In this document: positions 1 to 6,211 of the stretch, one piece after another
Position numbering within the stretch: the first letter of the stretch is position 1
Layout of the letters: the number at the start of each line of letters is the position of its first letter
From: an uncultured Bacilli bacterium
GTDB lineage: Bacteria; Bacillota_I; Bacilli_A; RF39; UBA660
Assembly (NCBI GenBank): GCA_934098555.1
Contig: CAKOOQ010000004.1
Location: forward strand, 1 to 46,192
Direction of reading: 5' to 3'
DNA: 46,192 nucleotides
Position numbers and translations under genes: made by a program
The notes under the pieces: model-generated
Seen by the model: only the letters and a program-made list of their open reading frames with translations
What the model was told of the DNA's origin: nothing
Databases searched by the model: none

Positions 1-101
1 GACATTAATAAATTAATATCTTCTTGAGTTAAATTATCGAAAGAAGTTCCTTTAGGTAAAACTCTTCTAATTAACTCGTGGCTAACTTCACAAGAGCCTT
101 T
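1..101 (-). pseudogene. IS30-family transposase remnant, 5'-truncated
   Basis: Read on the minus strand from 101 down to the window edge, the frame gives residues including GSCEVSHELIRR, VLPKGTS and LTQEDIN. This is the conserved C-terminal part of IS30-family DDE transposases, around the catalytic Glu (GSCE). The frame is blocked immediately upstream by a TAA at 102-104 and there is no start codon, so the N-terminal helix-turn-helix and the first part of the catalytic core are missing. The 3' part runs off the window. It is probably a decayed insertion sequence; a functional copy would need a frameshift or a sequencing error at 102-104. Confidence 0.7.
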
Positions 102-129
102 TTATTTTAAATAGGTATTTCCTTTCTAT

Positions 130-176
130 TTCCATTGAAATTTACTGACATTTTTGCCGTTAATTTTCAATGGGAA
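130..176. repeat. Imperfect inverted repeat beside the IS30 remnant
   Basis: TTCCATTGAAA (130-140) is matched in inverted orientation by TTTCAATGGGAA (165-176), with one extra G. The arms are about 24 nt apart and contain no gene. They lie next to the IS30 remnant and could be a leftover IS end or a weak hairpin. No target-site duplication can be judged from this window. Confidence 0.35.
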
Positions 177-194
177 TATCTTTGTCATAAAAAA

Positions 195-222
195 ACAGGC
201 TTTTTTGGGAAGTCTGTCTTTT
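195..222. terminator. Bidirectional terminator downstream of the EIIB-like gene
   Basis: The arms ACAGGCTT and AAGTCTGT form a stem with one mismatch, flanked by an A-run on one side and a T-run on the other. On the minus strand the hairpin is followed by seven T and ends the EIIB-like gene. Confidence 0.7.
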
Positions 223-539
223 TATAATAATTCGTCTATATATCTTTTTAATTGTTTTGCATCTTTACCAAAAATAATCTTTAATTGATTATCAATTTCG
301 ACAATTCCTTTGGCTCCTAACTTTGTAATACCATCTTTATCGACTTTGGAAATATCTTTTAAAACAACTTTAAATCGTGATAGATTGCATTCGGCATTAA
401 TGATATTATCTTTACCACCTAAATAGCCTAAGAGTTTATTAGCTTCTAGATGGAAATCTTTTTTCATTAATTTTATAACAACTAAAGAAATAAATAATAG
501 AACAATAAGAATTATTCCATAAACAACGTAATCATTCAT
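222..539 (-). CDS. Membrane-anchored PTS EIIB-like domain protein (orphan)
   Basis: This 105-residue protein has one N-terminal transmembrane helix (about residues 5-24) followed by a domain resembling glucose-family PTS EIIB: LGGKDNI, then AECNLSRFKV (the position of the phosphorylatable Cys in the family motif), VDKDGITKLGAKG and IIFGKDA. In the PTS, EIIB passes phosphate from EIIA to the sugar bound by EIIC. No EIIC or EIIA gene lies nearby, so a sugar-transport role is unproven; it could dock to another permease or act as a phosphorylation-sensitive regulator. The start is ATG with a good AAAGGGAG ribosome binding site. It appears to be monocistronic. Confidence 0.75.
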   Translation of the reverse strand: MNDYVVYGIILIVLLFISLVVIKLMKKDFHLEANKLLGYLGGKDNIINAECNLSRFKVVLKDISKVDKDGITKLGAKGIVEIDNQLKIIFGKDAKQLKRYIDELL

Positions 540-585
540 TCTATCAACTCCCTTTAAAAATTATACACTATAAAGGAAAAAAATG

Positions 586-613
586 CACTAAAAATAAAAT
601 TTGACATAAATTA
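586..613 (+). promoter_or_regulatory. Candidate sigma-K promoter of the coat protein gene
   Basis: An AC (587-588) is followed after 16 nt by CATAAATTA (605-613), which fits the sigma-K pattern AC-N16/17-CATAnnnTA known from Bacillus. It lies just upstream of a CotY/CotZ-type coat gene, as expected for late mother-cell expression. A TTGACA at 601-606 overlaps it, but no convincing sigma-A -10 box follows at the right spacing. Confidence 0.45.
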
Positions 614-643
614 ATAGTGAGAATAGAGGAAAGGGGAATATAT

Positions 644-1054
644 ATGAGTAACACTTCATCAAATTGCATTGCGGAAATACTAAACGTTATTTTAGTACTA
701 CAACAAAATGCTTGTCCAGACTCTTGTTTAGATTCATGTGATAGACCAGTTTTAGGCGGAGGTCCTAATTGCTTAATTTGTAATACAAGACCTATCGAAC
801 TTTATACTTGTGGTTCTAATGGTACGCCTTTTGCAATGCCTACAAGTAAAGATCCTGTTTCAGGAGGCACAACCTCAACCGTTTTCAGAGTAGAAAAAGT
901 TGATAACAATTGCTGTACTTGTCGTGTTTTGGATACCAATCCTGATACGTCAAGCTTAAATCCATATGTAGCAACGAACTCATTTTTTACCATGGACTTA
1001 TCTTGTTGCTGTGCTATCCGTTGTTTATCTGATACTTATGTAGAATGTGTCTAA
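644..1054 (+). CDS. CotY/CotZ-type cysteine-rich spore coat protein
   Basis: This 136-residue cysteine-rich protein has the features of the CotY/CotZ spore coat family: an N-terminal segment ending NVILVLQQNAC, a CDRPVLG turn, RPIELYTCG, VFRVEKVDNNCCTCRVL, and a C-terminal FTMDLSCCCAIRCLSDTYVEC. CotY and CotZ form disulfide-linked two-dimensional arrays in the outer coat or crust of Bacillus spores. The ATG at 644 is chosen because it follows GAGGAAAGGGG; an in-frame GTG at 617 has no ribosome binding site. A terminator follows directly, so the gene is monocistronic. It is strong evidence that the organism makes spores or descends from one that does. Confidence 0.85.
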   Translation: MSNTSSNCIAEILNVILVLQQNACPDSCLDSCDRPVLGGGPNCLICNTRPIELYTCGSNGTPFAMPTSKDPVSGGTTSTVFRVEKVDNNCCTCRVLDTNPDTSSLNPYVATNSFFTMDLSCCCAIRCLSDTYVECV

Positions 1055-1061
1055 TCGTAAG

Positions 1062-1086
1062 ACTGTTGATTTTTCAACAGTTTTTG
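1062..1086 (+). terminator. Terminator of the coat protein gene
   Basis: ACTGTTGA and TCAACAGT form a perfect 8-bp stem with a four-base loop, followed by a run of T. Confidence 0.9.
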
Positions 1087-1103
1087 TATGTTTAAAACCC
1101 CTT

Positions 1104-1130
1104 TTGTTTAAAAGGCTTTTATGCTATAAT
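1104..1130 (+). promoter_or_regulatory. Sigma-A promoter, extended -10
   Basis: TTGTTT (1104-1109), a 15-nt spacer and TATAAT (1125-1130) preceded by TGC, i.e. an extended -10, lie 26 nt upstream of the next start codon. Confidence 0.6.
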
Positions 1131-1155
1131 TTTCCTAGAATAGGTAAGGGATTGT

Positions 1156-2460
1156 ATGAACAGATTTAACGAAATATATCAAAAATTTATAAAAATATGC
1201 AAAGAGGGCGAGATGACGGAAGAAAAGATAACGAAGCTTGTAAACGTCTTTTATGAAATGCCACGTCCAGATGATAAAGATGCCTTTTTATATGAAATGC
1301 TTCAAAGTATTTTTAAAGAACTTAACGTTTCTTATAATGCCAAGGATTTAAAGGATTATCAAAAACTATTAAATGCTATTATTGTTTTTAATGAACACTT
1401 AAATAATATTTTAAAAGGCCATTTTGATATCACTTTAAAAAAGAGTGTAGCTAAAGATGTCTTTAATTCTTTAAATAATGTGTTAGACAATTTAAATCAT
1501 TATTATCAAAAACTTTTTCAAACAAAGGAATCTTTAACGACTCATCCTCTTCCTCTTTTAAGAGATTGTGGAGATGCGGAAACGAAAGAAGAGTATGTTA
1601 CCTATATTCAAAGTCTTTTTAAAACAGAAGAAGAAAATCGTTTTGATAGTCTTTTCAAAGAGGTTTCTTTAGAAGATGCACTTGATTCATATGTCATACC
1701 TAAAGAAGAACCATTAGCTTTACCGGATAAAGAACCCCCTGCGCTTGCTCTTTCGACGAAAGAAGACCGCATTGATAGGGAAATTGTAGATAAAAGACGG
1801 GAAAATTTAGAGAGTTATATAAGAAAACTTTACGAGGGTATGGATGAAAATCGTGTTAAAATAAATAAATTAAAATATAAAGTTTTACAAGAAGAACTTG
1901 TTATGGACAGTGAAGTTACTTTTTACAATGAATGTATTTTAAAGATTCAGTGTTTCAGTAAGGAAGTAATGCGTTTAGAAAAAGTAACAGATAAAGATAT
2001 TCAAGATGTCTATGAAAACTTAAATATTCCTAATTTAGATATGTCTATCGAGGAGATTTATGATTATTTATCGAAAGGTGAAAAATATTCTTTTACGGAT
2101 ATGAAAGAAATTCGCAAACCAATTTTATCTTTAGCATATAAAGAAGAACCTCAAAAGGAAATCAAAGAAGAAGTGAAAGTACCTCGTAAAAAACAATTTG
2201 TTCCTTATATTAATAGTCCTTTTAAACCTAAATTGAATACAAAGATATATACGGATTTTTCTTTTACCGAAGAAGCAAGACCTTTATTTGTCAGTGATGA
2301 TACGCCAACGGTTAAAGAAATTGTTTACAAAGATGAGGACGGTCAAATTTACCGAGCTTTATGTGAAAGAGATTCTTTAAAATACCAAGAAAAAGGTTAT
2401 CTCGCTTTTGCAATTGGTAAAAGTTCTTATGAATATTATAAGATGGAAGATTTGTATTAA
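1156..2460 (+). CDS. Hypothetical cytoplasmic protein, 434 aa
   Basis: I do not recognise this 434-residue protein. It has no signal peptide or membrane helix and is rich in Lys and Glu. Residues 1-150 look helical. An acidic, proline-containing linker (about 175-205, with EEPLALPDKEPPALAL) leads to a second helical part with coiled-coil character (about 205-290). The last 60 residues look like a small mixed alpha/beta domain ending in YKDEDGQIYRAL and YLAFAIGKSSYEYY. The start is supported by AAGGGA and an extended -10 promoter. It is monocistronic and converges on the metallophosphoesterase gene with a shared terminator. Function unknown. Confidence 0.75.
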   Translation: MNRFNEIYQKFIKICKEGEMTEEKITKLVNVFYEMPRPDDKDAFLYEMLQSIFKELNVSYNAKDLKDYQKLLNAIIVFNEHLNNILKGHFDITLKKSVAKDVFNSLNNVLDNLNHYYQKLFQTKESLTTHPLPLLRDCGDAETKEEYVTYIQSLFKTEEENRFDSLFKEVSLEDALDSYVIPKEEPLALPDKEPPALALSTKEDRIDREIVDKRRENLESYIRKLYEGMDENRVKINKLKYKVLQEELVMDSEVTFYNECILKIQCFSKEVMRLEKVTDKDIQDVYENLNIPNLDMSIEEIYDYLSKGEKYSFTDMKEIRKPILSLAYKEEPQKEIKEEVKVPRKKQFVPYINSPFKPKLNTKIYTDFSFTEEARPLFVSDDTPTVKEIVYKDEDGQIYRALCERDSLKYQEKGYLAFAIGKSSYEYYKMEDLY

Positions 2461-2483
2461 AAAAAGCTTCTTTTTGAAGCTTT
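2459..2483. terminator. Shared bidirectional terminator
   Basis: AAAAGCTTC and GAAGCTTT enclose a T-rich loop between two convergent genes. The A-run and T-run on either side allow it to work in both directions. Confidence 0.75.
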
Positions 2484-3340
2484 CAGGAATGATATAACCT
2501 ATATAAATTGATTTCTGGAACGTTTAACAAACGCGCATTTACTTTTGTGGTACCTATACCTCCACTTACATAAAGAGTGGAGTTTTTATTTTGATAAGCA
2601 CCTTTTTGATAAGCACCTGTATTATCAAACGAGTAACTAAAAAAAGGTAAACGAATAAGGCCTCCCATACTATGGCCGGACAAAACTATATCCGTATTAC
2701 TAGCTACTTCATCAAATAAAATGGGTTCATGTACTAAAAAAATTTGTAAATAATTGGGATTTTCTCTTTTTAAGGCTGTGGTTAAATCGTATTTCTTTTT
2801 GGTAATGGATGATATTCCTCCTATATAAATAGGCGTTTCACTTTCATAAAAAAGAGGTATGTTTTCGCTTTCTAAGATTTTAAAATCAGCTTCTTTAAAA
2901 ATCGTAGTAAAGGCATTTTCATTTAAATAATCACTGTCACCTTTAACAACCAATTTGATTAGTTTGGCATCGAGCTTCTTAAGTGATTCTTTTAAATAGG
3001 TGATATTATCATCGGTTAAATTAATGGAACTATCAAATAAGTCTCCTGTAAAAGTAATAATATCGGGTTTTAAATCGTTTATTTTATTTACCATTTTTTC
3101 TATTTCTTTTTCTCCTGTTGACATTCCAAAATGAATATCTGAGAATTGGACAATTTTAAGACCGTCGAAAGAAGCAGGAAGTTTTTCGTTGACAATGGCT
3201 GTCTCGGTCACTTTAAGACGCTTAGGTTCCATTTTAAATGCATAAAAAATAATAATAAGTATTAAAAAAAGAAAACATAAGAAAATCTTTAGGAAAAGAT
3301 TTCTTTTTTTCTTTTCTGTTTTTATTTCCTCAGACGCCAT
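2483..3340 (-). CDS. Membrane-anchored YaeI/YkuE-type metallophosphoesterase, eroded active site
   Basis: This 285-residue protein has an N-terminal transmembrane anchor (about residues 14-34) and a calcineurin-like phosphoesterase fold: FSDIHFG (metal-binding DxH), FTGDLFDSS, LVHEP and LSGHSMGGLIRLP. The family hydrolyses phosphate esters, such as lipid A or UDP-linked substrates, on the membrane surface. Two usual catalytic motifs are altered here: GNHD reads GDSD, and the second His of GHxH is Met. The protein may therefore be a weak enzyme or a non-catalytic binding protein. Its start overlaps the upstream CPBP protease gene by 11 nt, so the two are probably translated together. Confidence 0.85.
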   Translation of the reverse strand: MASEEIKTEKKKRNLFLKIFLCFLFLILIIIFYAFKMEPKRLKVTETAIVNEKLPASFDGLKIVQFSDIHFGMSTGEKEIEKMVNKINDLKPDIITFTGDLFDSSINLTDDNITYLKESLKKLDAKLIKLVVKGDSDYLNENAFTTIFKEADFKILESENIPLFYESETPIYIGGISSITKKKYDLTTALKRENPNYLQIFLVHEPILFDEVASNTDIVLSGHSMGGLIRLPFFSYSFDNTGAYQKGAYQNKNSTLYVSGGIGTTKVNARLLNVPEINLYRLYHS

Positions 3341-4055
3341 AGAAAGCTCCTATAATAGAGAAGATAACGGCAAGGCCATTATTAAACATATGCATTAAAG
3401 TGCTCGTGAATATAGAATCTGTATCTTTATAGGATTTGGCAAGGAAATAGCCCATGATACTATAAGGAATAATAAATAAGGTGTTGATACTAAAAAAACT
3501 ATTAAATAAAGACCCAAAAGAGTTGAAGTCTAGAGAGATAAGAATGTGGGCTCCGCCAAAAAATAAGGAAGAAAAAAACAAAAAAGTTTTTTTATCATGA
3601 AATGCTTTATCCATATTTTTTCTAAAAATAAGTTCTTCAATAAAAGGTCCCATAAAAACCATGGTTAGGATGGAAAAAAGAGGATAAAGGGTAATCAAAC
3701 TACGATTGGCACTTTCATTTTCTGCGATACCTCCTGTTAGACTCACTAAAAGTAAATTGCATGCGGCGGTTAAAACCAAAGATTGGCCATAATTTTTAAG
3801 GGCAACCATAAAACAGTCTTTAAAGTTATTTTTAAAATTTTGAGCATCCTTTTTCAAGCTTTTAAAATGGTAAAGGATAAGAAAAACTAAAGCAATTAGA
3901 TAAACGATTAAGTTAGCTAATAAATAAATACTTGTATTTTTTAAATCAAGACCTACTAAAGAACAGAAAAGAGAAATACAAAAAGGTAAAAGGACAAGAT
4001 AAGTTATAATAATTAGAATTCCTTTCAGAAGTTCTTTAAAATTAATTTTTTTCAC
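3330..4055 (-). CDS. CPBP family intramembrane metalloprotease
   Basis: This 241-residue multi-helix membrane protein carries the CPBP (Abi, type II CAAX-processing-like) signature in order: FIEELIFRKN (EExxxR), FFGGAHIL (FxxxH) and HMFNNGLA (HxxxN). These residues form the intramembrane metal site. In bacteria, family members process peptides, confer bacteriocin immunity or take part in stress signalling; nothing here points to a substrate. The start is a GTG at 4055; AAAGG lies a little far upstream at about 13 nt. It is the first gene of a two-gene operon with the metallophosphoesterase. Confidence 0.85.
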   Translation of the reverse strand: MKKINFKELLKGILIIITYLVLLPFCISLFCSLVGLDLKNTSIYLLANLIVYLIALVFLILYHFKSLKKDAQNFKNNFKDCFMVALKNYGQSLVLTAACNLLLVSLTGGIAENESANRSLITLYPLFSILTMVFMGPFIEELIFRKNMDKAFHDKKTFLFFSSLFFGGAHILISLDFNSFGSLFNSFFSINTLFIIPYSIMGYFLAKSYKDTDSIFTSTLMHMFNNGLAVIFSIIGAFYGV

Positions 4056-4125
4056 AGTAAGTTCACTGCCTTTCTATTAAAAATATAACATAAAGAAAAT
4101 AATAATTCAATTTGCATGTCGAAGC

Positions 4126-4154
4126 TTTACAATTAATTTATTTTCTTTTAAAAT
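4126..4154 (+). promoter_or_regulatory. Sigma-A promoter of mutY
   Basis: TTTACA (4126-4131), a 17-nt spacer and TAAAAT (4149-4154) lie 18 nt before the mutY start codon. Confidence 0.6.
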
Positions 4155-4172
4155 TTAGAGGCGAGGTAGTTT

Positions 4173-5195
4173 ATGACAGAAAAAGATGTTTTATGTTTAA
4201 TTAAATGGTATCGGAAAAATAAAAGAGATTTACCTTGGCGTAAAACCAAAGATGCTTATAAAATTTGGTTAAGCGAAGTTATGCTGCAACAAACGGGAGT
4301 TCAAACCGTTATTTCTTATTATGAAAGATTTTTAAAGGCTTGTCCTGATTTAGAAAGTCTTTCTAAGATAGATACCGAAAAAGTATTGAAACTTTGGGAA
4401 GGTTTAGGATATTATCATCGGGCTTTAAATTTACAAAAATGTGCACAAAAGTTGGTTTCTTTAGGTTATACAACTTTACCGAATGATAAGATTCTTTTAG
4501 ATTCTCTTCCTGGTCTGGGTCCTTATACGGTTGGGGCTATCTTATCGATTTGTTATGATGAGTTAGAACCGGCTATTGATGGCAATGTAAAACGGGTGTT
4601 GTCGCGTGTTTATGAAGAAGAAGGGGATATAAGTAAGCCGAAACTTTTAAAAGGGTATACGGAAAAACTAAAGTATCTTATGAAAAAGGGGCAAGCAAGA
4701 GATTTTACGGAAGCATTTATAGAACTTGGCGCGACCGTGTGTTCTTCTAAAAAAGTTCCTTTATGTGAAAAGTGTCCTTTAAATAAATGTTGTGGGGCTT
4801 ATCACCATAAAAGTGTTTCTTTGTATCCTATGAAGGAAAAGAAAAAGATGAAAAAAGAAGAAGCTTTAACGGTGATTGTTTTTCGTTATCACAATAAGTA
4901 TGTTATTTATAAAAGAGAAGAAAAACTATTAAAAGGAATGTATGCTTTTTATAGCTTAAAAGGATACTTAGATGAAAAAGAAATTATAAGTCAAATATCG
5001 TTTAATATAAAAAGTATTACATATAAAGGAAAAGTGAGTCATACTTTTTCTCATATTATATGGAATATGCAAGTTTATCTTGTGGAACTTCTAAAGAAAC
5101 CTTCTAAAGAACTTTTGGTTACTAAAAACGAGTTAGAAACTGTCTATTCTATGCCAACGGCATACAAAAAAGTCTTTCTAAAAATTTTAGATTAG
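4173..5195 (+). CDS. mutY: Adenine DNA glycosylase MutY
   Basis: This 340-residue MutY removes adenine mispaired with 8-oxoguanine. The N-terminal glycosylase domain shows DLPWRKTKDAYKIWLSEVML with QQTGVQTV (catalytic Glu), the helix-hairpin-helix LPGLGPYTVGAI, and DGNVKRVLSR with the catalytic Asp. A four-Cys iron-sulfur motif follows (CSSKKVPLCEKCPLNKCC). The first spacing is seven residues where six is usual. The C-terminal third is the NUDIX-like 8-oxoG recognition domain, with VSHTFSHIIW. Length is slightly below that of typical MutY. Transcription runs on towards the DUF368 gene 30 nt downstream, so the two may form an operon. Confidence 0.95.
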   Translation: MTEKDVLCLIKWYRKNKRDLPWRKTKDAYKIWLSEVMLQQTGVQTVISYYERFLKACPDLESLSKIDTEKVLKLWEGLGYYHRALNLQKCAQKLVSLGYTTLPNDKILLDSLPGLGPYTVGAILSICYDELEPAIDGNVKRVLSRVYEEEGDISKPKLLKGYTEKLKYLMKKGQARDFTEAFIELGATVCSSKKVPLCEKCPLNKCCGAYHHKSVSLYPMKEKKKMKKEEALTVIVFRYHNKYVIYKREEKLLKGMYAFYSLKGYLDEKEIISQISFNIKSITYKGKVSHTFSHIIWNMQVYLVELLKKPSKELLVTKNELETVYSMPTAYKKVFLKILD

Positions 5196-5225
5196 TGTAT
5201 ACTTTTAGCAGAAAGGAATTTTCAT

Positions 5226-6113
5226 ATGAATTATTTAGTCAATGGTTTTCGGGGGTTTTGTATGGCCCTTGCCGATAGTGTTCCTGGTGTCAGTGGCGGA
5301 ACGGTAGCCTTTATTTTAGGTTTTTATGACTCGTTTATTAATTCTCTTAATAATTTGGTTTTTGGTAGTAAAAAAGAAAAGAAAGAAGCTTTATTTTTCT
5401 TAATTAAACTAGGTATCGGTTGGATGATTGGTATGATTTTGGCTATTTTAGTGTTAACGAGCTTGTTTGAAAATCATATTTATGAAGTAAGTTCTGTTTT
5501 TCTTGGCTTTATTATTTTTTCTTTACCTCTTATTATCGGGGAAGAAAAAGGAGTTTTAAAAGGGAAATATAAAAATTTAATTTTTTTCCTTCTTGGTATC
5601 GTAATCGTTTTTCTTATTACCTATTTTAATCCGATATCAGGTTCTTCGAATGTCGTCGATATTACCCATTTATCCCTCGGTCTTATTTTATATGTTTTTG
5701 TAGCTGCGATGGTAGCTATCTCAGCGATGGTATTACCGGGGATTAGTGGTTCTACATTACTTTTAATTTTTGGCCTTTACATTCCTATAACCTCAGCTAT
5801 TAAAGAATTTTTACATTTAAACTTCAGTTATTTACCTATTCTAGTGGTTTTTGGTTTAGGCGTTTTAATGGGGATTGTGACTGTTATTAAAGGAATTAAA
5901 TTAGCTCTAGCTAAATATAGAAGTGCAACCGTTTATTTGATTCTTGGTTTAATGATAGGTTCATTATATGCCATTGTTATGGGGCCAACCACTTTAGAGG
6001 TGTATCACGAACCCATGAGCTTACAAACATTTTCTTTACTTTACTTTCTTTTAGGAGCCCTTATTATTTTAGGACTTCAAAAATTGAAAAGTATTTTAGC
6101 TAAGAAAAAATAG
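5226..6113 (+). CDS. DUF368 family polyprenyl-phosphate translocase (PopT-like)
   Basis: This 295-residue polytopic membrane protein has the DUF368 hallmarks: MALADSVPGVSGGTVAFILG near the N-terminus and a second inverted-repeat-like VLPGISGSTLLLIFGLY around residue 180. DUF368 proteins (PopT) and DedA proteins (UptA) have been shown to recycle undecaprenyl phosphate across the membrane for cell-wall synthesis. About eight helices are visible by hydrophobicity. It has a good ribosome binding site (AGAAAGGAA) 30 nt after mutY and a terminator directly downstream. Confidence 0.9.
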   Translation: MNYLVNGFRGFCMALADSVPGVSGGTVAFILGFYDSFINSLNNLVFGSKKEKKEALFFLIKLGIGWMIGMILAILVLTSLFENHIYEVSSVFLGFIIFSLPLIIGEEKGVLKGKYKNLIFFLLGIVIVFLITYFNPISGSSNVVDITHLSLGLILYVFVAAMVAISAMVLPGISGSTLLLIFGLYIPITSAIKEFLHLNFSYLPILVVFGLGVLMGIVTVIKGIKLALAKYRSATVYLILGLMIGSLYAIVMGPTTLEVYHEPMSLQTFSLLYFLLGALIILGLQKLKSILAKKK

Positions 6114-6117
6114 TCTT

Positions 6118-6154
6118 AAAAAACTTGTCCTATTAAAAGAGATAAGTTTTTTTA
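6118..6154 (+). terminator. Terminator after the DUF368 gene
   Basis: AAAAACTTGTC and GATAAGTTTTT form a stem with one wobble pair and an 11-nt loop, followed by a T-run. Confidence 0.75.
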
Positions 6155-6211
6155 TGGACTTCAATTATAGAATTTGATAAAATTAGTTAAGAAGAAACGG
6201 TGGTGTATTTT

